Assembly (NCBI RefSeq): GCF_019880585.1
Contig: NZ_JAINVV010000003.1
Coordinates: 434,001-498,000 of the forward strand
Source: Sphingomonas colocasiae
Lineage (GTDB): Bacteria > Pseudomonadota > Alphaproteobacteria > Sphingomonadales > Sphingomonadaceae
Direction: 5' to 3'
DNA length: 64,000 bases
The notes under the pieces were generated by a model. The model did not search any database. It had not been told where the DNA came from and saw nothing but the letters and a program-made list of their open reading frames with translations. The stretch's first letter is position 1, and every line of letters starts with the position of its first letter. A program made the position numbers and the translations under genes. This document shows positions 36,739 to 44,881 of the stretch, piece after piece.

Positions 36739-37275
36739 TCACCAACTCAGCGTGACGGTCAGCACATCCCCGTAAACGCCCGCCGGTCGCAGGCCCGAAA
36801 GCGTCAACCGACCGAAGATCGGCAGCCGAATGTCGGTATAGTTGGTCGCATCGACGGTGATGCCGATCGACGCTCCCGGCGCGATCACATCGGTGTAGCC
36901 CGCGTTGGAATAGAGCGTGTACCCGATGCGACCGGCGACATCGCTGCCGCGCTGCAGGTTCCGCACGCCGCCGGAGAGATGCGTTCCGGCATCCACCGAC
37001 ATGTGCAGATCGGTTTCCGGCGTGCAGCGCAGCGTGATCGTCTGGTTGGAGGTCACGCTCGCCGAACGCATTCCGCTCGTGAATGCGGAGACCGTGCCGA
37101 AATCGAGATGCCCGAACGCTCCCGATCCCGCCCCAGGCCCTTCGATCAGGCACCCCCGCTGGATCGTCGCGGCCACTTCGAAGGACTTGCCCGTTTCAGC
37201 GCGGGCCGGCCCGGACGGGATCGTCGCCGCGGCTGCCAGCAAGGCACCGACACCGGCAACGACGATCCGCGCCAC
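36739..37275 (-). CDS. Spore coat U-domain pilin (CsuA/CsuB-like)
   Basis: A 178-residue secreted pilin with one SCPU domain. It has a Sec signal (about residues 1-26, ending GPARAE), the N-terminal Cys strand TIQRGCLIEG, GHLDFGTVSAF, TITLRCTPETDLHMSVDAG (second Cys) and the closing strand VYGDVLTVTLSW. It is probably a minor or adaptor subunit, since the preceding gene encodes a more typical major subunit. There is a 15-nt gap from that gene. Confidence 0.88.
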   Translation of the reverse strand: MARIVVAGVGALLAAAATIPSGPARAETGKSFEVAATIQRGCLIEGPGAGSGAFGHLDFGTVSAFTSGMRSASVTSNQTITLRCTPETDLHMSVDAGTHLSGGVRNLQRGSDVAGRIGYTLYSNAGYTDVIAPGASIGITVDATNYTDIRLPIFGRLTLSGLRPAGVYGDVLTVTLSW

Positions 37276-37290
37276 GGCCCCGCCCCTTCG

Positions 37291-37833
37291 TCAAAGCTCG
37301 AGCGTGACGAGCACCATATCGGAATAGTTGCCGGCGACGAGCCCCGCCGCACCATAGGCGCGGCCATAGACGCGGATGACCTGCGCGCTGCCGTCACTGG
37401 CCAGCGCCAGACTGCCGTCGATCGCGATCAGCGTGTTGCGACCGGCATCGGAATAGAGGCCATATTTCACATATTGGCCCGATTCCGTCGCATGCGCCAT
37501 CGCACGATTGCCCGAACCCGTGCCCTGGCCGTCATTCTGGCCGGCGCCGAATGTAAGCGATGGCGTGATGCCCGGCGTGCACTGGATCGCGATGCCCGTA
37601 CCGCTGCCGACCGCCTCTCCGTCCGCCGAAGTGAACAGACTGTTGCGCGATCCGAAATCGATCGTGCCGAAATCGCTGTTGCTGGCGCCGTTATTGGTCA
37701 GCTGCTCGTTGATGATGCAACCGCTGGTCAGCGTGATCGTCGCGTCGACGCTGCCGGTGACATCGGCCCGCGCCGCCGTGCCCGTCGCGACCGCGACCAT
37801 TGCGCATGCTACCGATATGGATTTCACGTTCAT
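37291..37833 (-). CDS. Spore coat U-domain major pilin (CsuA/B-like), first gene of pilus operon
   Basis: A 180-residue SCPU pilin. I chose ATG 37831-37833 (GGAGAGG just upstream), which gives the signal peptide MNVKSISVACAMVAVATG with cleavage near AARA. The domain shows TLTSGCIINEQLTN, DFGTIDFGSRNS, AIQCTPGITPSLTFGAGQ and the closing NYSDMVLVTLEL. It is the likely major fibre subunit and starts the five-gene operon (pilin, pilin, chaperone, usher, tip). These pili mediate biofilm formation on abiotic surfaces in Acinetobacter. Confidence 0.88.
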   Translation of the reverse strand: MNVKSISVACAMVAVATGTAARADVTGSVDATITLTSGCIINEQLTNNGASNSDFGTIDFGSRNSLFTSADGEAVGSGTGIAIQCTPGITPSLTFGAGQNDGQGTGSGNRAMAHATESGQYVKYGLYSDAGRNTLIAIDGSLALASDGSAQVIRVYGRAYGAAGLVAGNYSDMVLVTLEL

Positions 37834-38194
37834 AAACCTCTCCATCGAAACACCGCCCATATTTGCCGGCAAATGCCAGGCGAAGAACAGAAGAACCCGA
37901 CAAACCAAATACTTCAGCAAATCATAGACACATCGATAGATAAGAACGGTTAAATATTCATTATTGAACCAAGTTGAACCGGGAAGCTTACTTTATAGAT
38001 ACATCCAAAGTATTATTCAAAACGGTTGGATTTTCGGTTATTTTTGCAACTCATTTTGGGTGGTATTTTCGACGGATTTCCAAGGCTTCCCTTTTCCGGA
38101 TAACACCAGACAGGCCCGTCCATCCGCTTATCCGATGCATCGCGCCGCCACCTCAGGCCTGCTATGGCGCGGCGATCATGGCGAAGGACAGGCA
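37834..38194. promoter_or_regulatory. AT-rich intergenic region upstream of pilus operon
   Basis: This 361-nt divergent gap contains a stretch (about 37860-38100) that is conspicuously AT-rich compared with the rest of the window. It includes an imperfect inverted repeat GGTTAAATA-TTCAT-TATTGAACC (37948-37970) and TTTTGGGTGG/TTTTTGCAAC tracts. No gene is evident. It must hold the promoters of the leftward pilus operon and of the rightward ketopantoate reductase-like gene. I cannot assign -10 and -35 boxes with confidence. Confidence 0.5.
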
Positions 38195-39160
38195 ATGAAG
38201 GTCGGAATCGTGGGCGCCGGCGCAATCGGCGGATGGATCGGCGCGGCGCTGGCTGCGGCCGGATCGCCGGTATCGGTGCTGGCGCGGGGCGCAACCTTGG
38301 AGGCCGTTCGCGCGAACGGCCTGATCCTCGATCAGGAGAGTGGGCAGATCGCGCCCCGGGTGGCAGCCTCCGCGAACGCCGCCGAACTCGGCCCGCAGGA
38401 ACTGCTGGTGATCGCGGTCAAGGCCCCGGCGCTTCGCGAAGCCGCGCAAGCCGCCCGCCCGCTGATCAGCCGCGACACCATCATCGTGCCGATGCTCAAC
38501 GGCGTGCCCTGGTGGTTCCTGGACGACCGCCCCGACCTCCGCCCAGCCTCGCTCGATCCCGAGGGCAGCATCGGCGCGGCGCTGCCGGCCGATCAGGTGA
38601 TCGGCTGCGTCGTGCATGCATCCTGCTCGACCATCGAACCGGGTGTGATCCGCCGGCATTTCGGCAAGGGGCTTATCCTGGGCGAACCTTCGCACGCCGT
38701 CACCGGCCGTCTAGAGCGCGTCTCCGCATTGTTCCGGGATGCGCTGCTGGACGTGAGCGTGAGCGAACGGATCCAGCAGGACATCTGGTACAAATTATGG
38801 GGCAACATGACGATGAACCCCATTTCGGCGCTAACCCGTGCGACGGCGGACCGGATCCTCGACGACGAGCTGGTCGCCGCCTTCACGCTGCGCATCATGG
38901 CCGAAGCCGCGGCGATCGGCGCCGCGATCGGCTGCCCGATCACCGAAAGCGGCGAGGATCGCATGCTGGTGACGCGCAAGCTGGGCGCGTTCAAGACCTC
39001 GATGCTCCAGGACGTCGAGGCCGGCCGGGATATCGAGATCGAGGCGCTGCTCGGCGCGCCCCGCGCCATCGGCGCCCAGGCAGGCATTCCCACGCCCTAT
39101 ATGGACGCGCTGCTTGGCATGACGCGCCTGTTCGACAGGTGCCGTATCGAGCGACGCTAG
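38195..39160 (+). CDS. Ketopantoate reductase family protein (PanE/ApbA)
   Basis: A 321-residue PanE-type NADPH-dependent reductase. The ATG at 38195 follows AAGGACAGGCA, and upstream in-frame sequence belongs to the AT-rich intergenic region. The Rossmann motif VGIVGAGAIGGWIGAAL opens the protein. Further blocks are VKAPALREAA (catalytic-lysine region), PMLNGVPWWFL, DIWYKLWGNMTMNPISALTR (family signature) and KTSMLQDVEAGRDIEIEALL. It could make pantoate for CoA synthesis, but paralogues with other 2-keto-acid substrates are common. No panB or panC gene is nearby. Confidence 0.88.
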   Translation: MKVGIVGAGAIGGWIGAALAAAGSPVSVLARGATLEAVRANGLILDQESGQIAPRVAASANAAELGPQELLVIAVKAPALREAAQAARPLISRDTIIVPMLNGVPWWFLDDRPDLRPASLDPEGSIGAALPADQVIGCVVHASCSTIEPGVIRRHFGKGLILGEPSHAVTGRLERVSALFRDALLDVSVSERIQQDIWYKLWGNMTMNPISALTRATADRILDDELVAAFTLRIMAEAAAIGAAIGCPITESGEDRMLVTRKLGAFKTSMLQDVEAGRDIEIEALLGAPRAIGAQAGIPTPYMDALLGMTRLFDRCRIERR

Positions 39161-39162
39161 GC

Positions 39163-39205
39163 CATCGTGCGGAAAAGCGGGAACCGGTTTTCCGCGAAAA
39201 CGATG
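39163..39205. repeat. Alphaproteobacterial intergenic palindrome
   Basis: CATCGT at 39163-39168 and ACGATG at 39200-39205 flank an inner inverted repeat GGAAAA-gcgggaaccgg-TTTTCC. The element resembles, from memory, the short palindromic repeats scattered between genes in many alphaproteobacteria (GGAAAACCGGTTCCC-like core). It lies directly behind the ketopantoate reductase gene. Confidence 0.6.
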
Positions 39206-39221
39206 CGATCACGAATATCCG

Positions 39222-39260
39222 GAGCGGGCCGCGCGATTTCATATTTCGCGCAGCCCGCTC
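39222..39260. terminator. Hairpin between convergent genes
   Basis: GAGCGGGC-C-GCGCGA (39222-39236) pairs with TCGCGC-A-GCCCGCTC (39246-39260) with one internal mismatch and a 9-nt AT-rich loop. It ends on the first base of the L,D-transpeptidase stop codon. It probably terminates transcription in both directions. Confidence 0.6.
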
Positions 39261-40576
39261 TAATCGTCCCTGCCATATATGTCGGATCGAAAGGCGATGC
39301 CCTTATCGGTGGCGGCGGCGGTGATATAGGTGAGGTAGACCGGAACCGGCACGGGCAGCGGCACCGCCTGTTCGGGCTGCTTCGATGCCGCGGAAAGCGG
39401 TTTACGGAGCAGCCATTTTCCCAGTTCGGCCGCATTTTCCAGGCGGATGCAGCCATTGCTGAAGTGCCGATCCTCCTTCTTCAGCAAGTCGCGCGCCGGC
39501 GTGTCGTGCAGATAGATGCCTTCGTCATTGGGGAACATGAACTTGACGCGCCCCATCGAATTGGCGCCGCCCGGCAATTCGCGCAACCGCACTTCGCGCT
39601 TGCCCGACGCCACCGCGTCCCAATCGATCTCGGACGCCGGAATCCGGCGTGCGTCGGCGCTCCAGCCCGACAGCGCCTCGATGCGCTGCGCCGCGAGCGA
39701 ACGGCCGGCAAGCACCTTTGGCGCGATGCTGTTGCGCGCGAGATAGGTCGGGATGTTCCAATAGGGATTGAGCACCGCCCATTGCAGCGTGCCCACCAGC
39801 ATCGGCGTCTGCGTTTCCTTCGCGCCGACGACGACGCGCATTGTGCCCACCTGCCTGCCCAGTTCATAATACCAGAGCCGCCCCGACGAGGCATCGACGA
39901 CGATATGGCGCGTATAGGGGCCGGGCAGCAGCCGGGCGCGATCGAGATTGAGATGGAGGCGCGCCAGCCTGTCGCCTGCCAGCCCCTGTTTCTCGGCGCG
40001 CAAGGCCAGGGCGCGGAGCCCGACATATTGCGCGCTCATCCAGCCCATATCGGCGACATAATCGTCGAGCGACTTGGGAAAGCTCGCCGCGCGCAACACG
40101 GTTTCGGCGCCGAGCCGTTTCGGCTTGAGCCGGCGATCGGCATAGGTCATGCGAACGCCCGAGCGGCGCTGATCCTGGACATAGCGCGCAAAGGCCGCGG
40201 ACAAATCGAGTTCGGCGCGCGCGATCGCGCGCGCATCGCCGCCGCGCGCCGCCGCGACGGCCCGGCTCAGTTCATCGATATTGTAAGAGGACGGCCGCAA
40301 TCCATCGGCATGGGCCGATCGGAGATAGCCGATAAGCGTGTCGGCGGACCGGCCGATCCTGCCGCCCGCTGCCCAGAGCGGCCGAAAGCCGCGATCCGCA
40401 TAGAAGCTCTTGACCGCGCCGCCCGCCTGATCCCGGATGGCGAGCGCGACGGCCTCTCCGGCCGGGCCGGACGGCGCGGCCCTGGGGGGCGACTTGCCGG
40501 CGGGGGCAGCATGGACCGGGCCGGCGCAGAGCGCGGCCGCAAGGATCAGATAATGGGGAATGCGACTTGCGCGCAT
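39260..40576 (-). CDS. L,D-transpeptidase, YcbB-type
   Basis: A 438-residue cell-wall enzyme with a Sec signal (about residues 1-24, ending GPVHAA). The N-terminal half resembles the scaffold domain of YcbB-like transpeptidases (GFRPLWAAGGRIGRSAD). The YkuD catalytic domain spans about 225-400, with HIVVDASSGRLWYYELGR, then the motif YLHDTPARDLLKKEDRHF (His357) and SNGCIR (catalytic Cys376). It forms 3-3 cross-links in peptidoglycan or attaches lipoproteins. The gap to the upstream lipoprotein gene is 17 nt, so the two are probably co-transcribed. Confidence 0.92.
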   Translation of the reverse strand: MRASRIPHYLILAAALCAGPVHAAPAGKSPPRAAPSGPAGEAVALAIRDQAGGAVKSFYADRGFRPLWAAGGRIGRSADTLIGYLRSAHADGLRPSSYNIDELSRAVAAARGGDARAIARAELDLSAAFARYVQDQRRSGVRMTYADRRLKPKRLGAETVLRAASFPKSLDDYVADMGWMSAQYVGLRALALRAEKQGLAGDRLARLHLNLDRARLLPGPYTRHIVVDASSGRLWYYELGRQVGTMRVVVGAKETQTPMLVGTLQWAVLNPYWNIPTYLARNSIAPKVLAGRSLAAQRIEALSGWSADARRIPASEIDWDAVASGKREVRLRELPGGANSMGRVKFMFPNDEGIYLHDTPARDLLKKEDRHFSNGCIRLENAAELGKWLLRKPLSAASKQPEQAVPLPVPVPVYLTYITAAATDKGIAFRSDIYGRDD

Positions 40577-40593
40577 TCCCCGAAACGAAGCGA

Positions 40594-40839
40594 TCAGCCC
40601 CGTTCCCCCTTGCGCGTCGGGGTGGGCGGCGGATTATAGGCCGGCACGGCATTGGGATGATAGATGCCGTCGGCGGTGTAATAGCCATCGATGATGCCGT
40701 CACCGTCGCGATCGGCGGCGGTGCTGCCGGGAACGGCACCCGGCGGCGGCGGCGGCGCATAAGCGACCTCTTGCTGCTTGGCGCAGGCGCCGAGCGCCAG
40801 GGCGCCGAGGCCGGCCAACATCACGGTTTGGAAACGCAT
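40594..40839 (-). CDS. Small lipoprotein with EF-hand-like loop
   Basis: An 81-residue lipoprotein. ATG 40837-40839 is preceded by GGGAG and gives the signal MRFQTVMLAGLGALALGAC with lipobox LGAC (Cys19). The mature part is proline-rich (YAPPPPPGAVPG) and holds DRDGDGIIDGYY, a Dx[DN]xDG calcium-binding loop. It is the first gene of a pair with the L,D-transpeptidase, suggesting an envelope role. Confidence 0.75.
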   Translation of the reverse strand: MRFQTVMLAGLGALALGACAKQQEVAYAPPPPPGAVPGSTAADRDGDGIIDGYYTADGIYHPNAVPAYNPPPTPTRKGERG

Positions 40840-41045
40840 AGACTTGCTCCCTTTCAAGGGCGCCGGGACACCCCGTACGCACAGACGCGCCCCTCCAACG
40901 CCCGGACGCATGGTTCGTTACGCGGCGTTCACCATTCGCGCGACGGATCGTGCGTCCGGTGCGGCAATCGGCGGATCCCATCGCCAAACTTGATCTCGGC
41001 AACCAGTTTCCGCACAATTGCGAACGACTCGCAAATAGGATCATC

Positions 41046-42251
41046 ATGACCAGCATCGCCGACGCCCCCAGTGAGGCGGCCGCCCCTCCCTTCAGCCTGA
41101 AACCGCTGATGTTCGAGAGCTTCGTCTGCTCCATGGCGATGATGGCGTTCGTGGCGCTCGCCGGCCCGATCGCGCGGGTGATCGGGCTCGCCCCCTGGCA
41201 GGTGGGCGCGGCGATGACGGTGGCGGGTGTCGCCTGGATGCTGATGGCGCGGGTGTGGGGCGCGGCGAGCGACCGGCGCGGCCGGCGGCCGGTGATCCTG
41301 TTCGGGCTGACCGGCTTCGCGATCAGCTATTTCCTGCTCGCGCTGTTCATCGATCTGGCGCTGCGCACTGCCATGCTGCCGGCGATCGCCTTTGCCGGCC
41401 TGCTGATCGGCCGGGGCGTGGCGGGCATCTTCTATGCGGCGGTGCCGGCGACGAGTGCCGCGCTGGTCGCCGATCATGTCGCACCCGACAGGCGCGCGGG
41501 GGCGATGGCGACGGTCGGCGCGGCGAGTGCGGCGGGCATGGTCATCGGCCCGGGCGCCGCCGGACTGATCGGCCCGATCAGCCTGAGCCTGCCGCTTTAC
41601 CTGACCGCAGCGCTGCCGGCGGTGGCGCTGCTGGTGCTCTGGCGCGTATTGCCCAGGCAGGAGCTTCGCGCCCCGGCCAATGCCCGGCCGCTGCGATTGA
41701 CCGATACGCGCCTGCGCCGCCCGATGGCGGTGGCCTTCGTCGCGATGTTCAGCGTCGCCATCGCGCAGATCACCGTGGGTTTCTATGCGCTCGACCAGCT
41801 GAACCTCGATCCCGCACGTGCCGCGAACGCCGCGGGCATCGCGCTGGCGACGGTGGGCGTGGCGCTGGTGCTGGCACAGATCGTGCTGCGCAAGCTGGGC
41901 TGGCCGCCCGCCCGGCTCATCCGTTTGGGCGGGATCATCGGCGGGCTGGGCTTCGCCTCCGTCACGCTGGCGAGCAGCGCGCCCATGCTCTGGGCCTGTT
42001 ACGGCGTCGCCGCGTTCGGCATGGGCTGGGTCTATCCGTCCGTTTCCGCGCTGGCCGCCAATTCGGTCGATCGCCACGAACAGGGCGCGACCGCGGGCAC
42101 GATCGCGGCGGCACAGGGGCTGGGCGTGATCCTGGGGCCGATCGCCGGCACCGCCATCTACACGATGGACAATGGCGCACCCTATGCCCTGGTCGGCGCG
42201 ATGCTGCTGGTAACGGCGCTGTGGCAGCAGAAGAGCTGCGCTGATCGCTGA
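41046..42251 (+). CDS. MFS transporter
   Basis: A 401-residue inner-membrane major facilitator carrier. The ATG at 41046 follows AGGATCATC, and an upstream in-frame ATG at 40950 has no such site. Twelve hydrophobic segments are visible. The loop 2-3 signature RVWGAASDRRGRRPVILFG, and GAGVSAAGMVIGPG-like motif C (AASAAGMVIGPGAAGLIGP), support drug:H+ antiporter type. It is probably an efflux pump. A TetR gene follows 52 nt downstream and may control it. Confidence 0.9.
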   Translation: MTSIADAPSEAAAPPFSLKPLMFESFVCSMAMMAFVALAGPIARVIGLAPWQVGAAMTVAGVAWMLMARVWGAASDRRGRRPVILFGLTGFAISYFLLALFIDLALRTAMLPAIAFAGLLIGRGVAGIFYAAVPATSAALVADHVAPDRRAGAMATVGAASAAGMVIGPGAAGLIGPISLSLPLYLTAALPAVALLVLWRVLPRQELRAPANARPLRLTDTRLRRPMAVAFVAMFSVAIAQITVGFYALDQLNLDPARAANAAGIALATVGVALVLAQIVLRKLGWPPARLIRLGGIIGGLGFASVTLASSAPMLWACYGVAAFGMGWVYPSVSALAANSVDRHEQGATAGTIAAAQGLGVILGPIAGTAIYTMDNGAPYALVGAMLLVTALWQQKSCADR

Positions 42252-42303
42252 GCGCGGATGGTATGATTGACCGCATATCGGGTTATCCGGCAATGAGGCG
42301 GCC

Positions 42304-42936
42304 ATGTCAGAGCCAAAGCCGCCACAGACGAACCCACGCGCCAGATCGGGGAAGCCGGGGCGCACCTGGCGGCGGACACCGCCGCCCGAACATACGCCGT
42401 CCACGCAGGAATGGGTGGATATCGCGCGACGGGCATTGATCGAGGACGGCATTGTCGGCGTGAAGATCGACAGGCTCGCCAAGATCGCCGGGGTCACACG
42501 CGGCGGTTTCTATTGGCGGTTCAAGAGCCATGCCGAATTGCTCGACGCGCTGCTCGAAGACTGGCGCGCGCGCAACACCCAACCCATGCTCGACGTGATC
42601 GCGCAGCCGGGAACCATGGACGAGCGGCTGACGCGACTGGCCAATCTCTACATCCTGGAACAGGGCTTCAGCGCCGCCTATGACCGCGCCGTCCGTGCCT
42701 GGGCGAACATGTCGCCCGATGTGGAGAAGGCGGTGCAGGAAGCCGATGCCGTTCGCATCGAGGCCATAAGGCAAGCCTTTGCCGAAAACGGATATGACGA
42801 CCACGACGCGTTGATCCGCGCCCGGATCGTCTATTTTCATCAGGTCGGCTATTATGCGACGGGCCTGAAGGAATCGCTCGAACAGCGGCAGACGCTGACC
42901 AGCAGCTATATCCGCGTGTTCACCGGACACGACTGA
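42304..42936 (+). CDS. TetR-family transcriptional regulator (peptide locus candidate)
   Basis: A 210-residue TetR-type regulator with a disordered basic N-terminus (PRARSGKPGRTWRRTPPP). The helix-turn-helix spans about 35-80 (GVKIDRLAKIAGVTRGGFYW, then RFKSHAELLDALLEDW). It sits between an MFS gene and the POT-transporter gene, all on the plus strand. The duplicated 16-bp palindrome at 43094-43109 and 44882-44897 is of the size bound by TetR dimers. This is the only DNA-binding protein encoded nearby, so it is my candidate for that operator. It could equally regulate the MFS gene. Confidence 0.9.
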   Translation: MSEPKPPQTNPRARSGKPGRTWRRTPPPEHTPSTQEWVDIARRALIEDGIVGVKIDRLAKIAGVTRGGFYWRFKSHAELLDALLEDWRARNTQPMLDVIAQPGTMDERLTRLANLYILEQGFSAAYDRAVRAWANMSPDVEKAVQEADAVRIEAIRQAFAENGYDDHDALIRARIVYFHQVGYYATGLKESLEQRQTLTSSYIRVFTGHD

Positions 42937-42946
42937 TCCCGGATCC

Positions 42947-42980
42947 CGATGAGCTTGCCTCATCGAAGCCCGGCATAAGC
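42947..42980. repeat. Hairpin + GGCATAAGC repeat, copy A
   Basis: CGATGAG-cttgc-CTCATCG (42947-42965) is followed after 6 nt by GGCATAAGC (42972-42980). It lies behind the TetR gene and before the POT promoter. The loop region resembles copy B at 44687-44727, and the same GGCATAAGC box recurs twice more behind the POT gene. Confidence 0.55.
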
Positions 42981-43063
42981 CTGCTCCCCCCAAGGGCCCA
43001 TCCCATTCTTCCTGACCGTATCGCGTGCGCGCAATCGCGGGCGACGCCCCTTGACGCCCGGGC

Positions 43064-43093
43064 TTGACAGCCTCGAAATCACGATGCGATAAC
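43064..43093 (+). promoter_or_regulatory. Promoter of the POT transporter gene
   Basis: TTGACA (43064-43069) is a perfect -35. GATAAC (43088-43093) follows after an 18-bp spacer as a -10. The 16-bp palindrome starts at the very next base, so a bound repressor would cover the transcription start. Confidence 0.6.
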
Positions 43094-43109
43094 AATACAG
43101 AACTGTATT
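43094..43109. promoter_or_regulatory. 16-bp palindromic operator, copy 1 (POT promoter)
   Basis: AATACAG-AA-CTGTATT is a perfect 7-bp inverted repeat immediately downstream of the -10 of the POT-transporter promoter. The reverse complement of the same 16 bp occurs upstream of the TonB-receptor gene at 44882-44897. Position and size fit a TetR-type repressor site. Confidence 0.75.
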
Positions 43110-43234
43110 TCTAGTGCCGGACGAAGCGCGGATCCGCTTCGGCGGTACCGGCTGGAGACCGCGATGCTTCCGTTTCGATCGCCTGGCATCATGGCCGCAC
43201 ATCCGCCCGCCGCTTCGCGCACATGGAGCGCGCA

Positions 43235-44683
43235 GTGACGGCAGCGCCCCTCCCTCCGGCACAGGCCGATGGTGATGGCCGCCGGTTCGCCGGCCATCCC
43301 ATGGGGCTCGCCTATCTCGCCTTCACCGAGGCCTGGGAACGCTTCTCCTTCTACGGCATGTCCGCATTGCTGCTGCTCTACATGATCCAGCACCTGCTGA
43401 CGCCGGCTGCCGCCGGCGAGGTGCTGGGGCTCGCATCCTTCCGTTCCGCGCTGGAAGCGATGACCGGCCCGCTATCCACCCAGGCTTTTGCAAGCCAGTT
43501 GTTCAGCCTCTATTCCGGCCTCGTCTATTTCACGCCGATCTTCGGCGGCCTGCTGGCGGATCGCCTGCTTGGCCAACGCCGTACAGTTGTGCTTGGTGCA
43601 CTGCTGATGACGGCGGGTCACGCACTGATGGTCGTCGAAACGGCCTTCCTGATCGCGCTGTCGCTGCTGATCCTCGGCACCGGCTGCCTCAAGGGCAATA
43701 TCTCGGTTCAGGTCGGCCATCTCTACCCGCCCGGCGACGAAGGGCGGCGCACGCGCGCCTTCGCCATATTCTCCGCCGCGATCAACGCCGGCGCGCTGCT
43801 CGGCCCGCTGCTGTGCGGCCTGCTCGCGCAGCGCTTCGGCTGGCATGTCGGCTTCGGCGCCGCCGGCGTGCTGATGCTGGCCGCGCTGGCCGTCTATCTG
43901 GCCGGATGGAAGCATCTTCCCGCCGACCGCAAGCGGCCGCCGGGCATGCATGGCCGGATGCCGCTGACCGCGAGGGACGGACGGACAATCGCCGCGCTGC
44001 TGCTGCTGAGCATGATCGCGATCCTGCCCTGCGCCGCCTATTATCAGGAAATGAATGCGGGCCTGTTGTTCATCGAGGCATCGGTGGACCGCCGGTTGTT
44101 CGGCTGGACCGTGCCCACCGCATCGTTCAACGCGCTCGACGGGCTGTTCTGCATCCTTGCGGTGCCGTTGCTGATCGCGCTTTGGCGCCGCCAGGCGAAA
44201 CGCGGGCGCGAACCGGGCGAGATGGGCAGGATCGCGACCGGCTATCTGATCATCGCCGCCGCAAACCTGATGATGACCATTCCCGCCGGGCGGGCGGATA
44301 ACGGCGCCACCGTCGGCGCGATCTGGCCGATCCTCCTCTACGCGCTGAATGCGCTGGGCTTCACCTTCTATTGGCCGACATTGCTGGCGCTGTTCTCACG
44401 TGCGGCGCCGGCGCAGCTCAACGCCACGATGACGGGCATCCTCTTCCTGTCGATCTTCCTCGGCAACCTGCTCGTCGGTACGCTCGCCGGATCCTGGGAA
44501 GCGATGAGTCATGCCGGCTTCTTCGCGCTCCACGCCATGCTCGCCTTCGCCGCCTTCGCGATCATGCTGCTCGTCGCCGGGCCATTGAAGCGGCTGCTCG
44601 CGCCACCGCCGCCCGACGCCTTCGCCACGAAGCCGCAAGCCCGCCGACAGACATCCGCGCGCCCATTGCGGCGATGGGCATAA
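43235..44683 (+). CDS. POT-family proton-dependent peptide transporter
   Basis: A 482-residue inner-membrane transporter of the proton-dependent oligopeptide (POT/PTR) family. The family signature E32-AWE35-RFSFYG (ExxER in helix 1) is intact, followed by YFTPIFGGLLADRLLGQRR (loop 2-3) and LGTGCLKGNISVQVG (PTR2 signature). It imports di- and tripeptides with protons. I prefer GTG 43235, because GGAG is spaced 6 nt upstream and the upstream ATG 43223 includes that site. The last ~25 residues are a basic tail. It lies between copies of the hairpin repeat and is preceded by the palindromic operator shared with the TonB receptor. Confidence 0.92.
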   Translation: MTAAPLPPAQADGDGRRFAGHPMGLAYLAFTEAWERFSFYGMSALLLLYMIQHLLTPAAAGEVLGLASFRSALEAMTGPLSTQAFASQLFSLYSGLVYFTPIFGGLLADRLLGQRRTVVLGALLMTAGHALMVVETAFLIALSLLILGTGCLKGNISVQVGHLYPPGDEGRRTRAFAIFSAAINAGALLGPLLCGLLAQRFGWHVGFGAAGVLMLAALAVYLAGWKHLPADRKRPPGMHGRMPLTARDGRTIAALLLLSMIAILPCAAYYQEMNAGLLFIEASVDRRLFGWTVPTASFNALDGLFCILAVPLLIALWRRQAKRGREPGEMGRIATGYLIIAAANLMMTIPAGRADNGATVGAIWPILLYALNALGFTFYWPTLLALFSRAAPAQLNATMTGILFLSIFLGNLLVGTLAGSWEAMSHAGFFALHAMLAFAAFAIMLLVAGPLKRLLAPPPPDAFATKPQARRQTSARPLRRWA

Positions 44684-44686
44684 TAG

Positions 44687-44727
44687 CAGGATGCGATGAG
44701 CGTGACTCATCGCGTCCTGGCATAAGC
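44687..44727. repeat. Hairpin + GGCATAAGC repeat, copy B
   Basis: CAGGATGCGATGAG-cgtga-CTCATCGCGTCCTG (44687-44719) has a 14-bp stem with one G-T pair. GGCATAAGC (44719-44727) begins on its last base. It sits 3 nt behind the POT stop codon and may serve as its terminator. Confidence 0.6.
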
Positions 44728-44747
44728 CCGCGCGGCGCTTGAGCGGT

Positions 44748-44790
44748 CCAAGGTGCGGATGCGTCAGCATCCCTGCACCTTGGCATAAGC
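44748..44790. repeat. Hairpin + GGCATAAGC repeat, copy C
   Basis: CCAAGGTGC-GGATGC-gtca-GCATCC-ct-GCACCTTGG (44748-44783) is a 15-bp stem with a 2-nt bulge. GGCATAAGC (44782-44790) again overlaps its end. It lies 20 nt after copy B. The stem sequence differs from A and B, so the structure plus the box is what is conserved. Confidence 0.6.
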
Positions 44791-44881
44791 GCGCGGCGAC
44801 CCCGCCGATCGCCCCATTCGCAATGCCGACCGCCCGTTTTTCCGCACTTGCGCAACATCGTTACACAATCGTGACCTTTAC

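Noticed and set aside
43094-43109. The palindrome as a LexA box.
   Set aside because: The gammaproteobacterial LexA box is CTG-N10-CAG and the alphaproteobacterial one is GAAC-N7-GAAC. CAG-N2-CTG fits neither.
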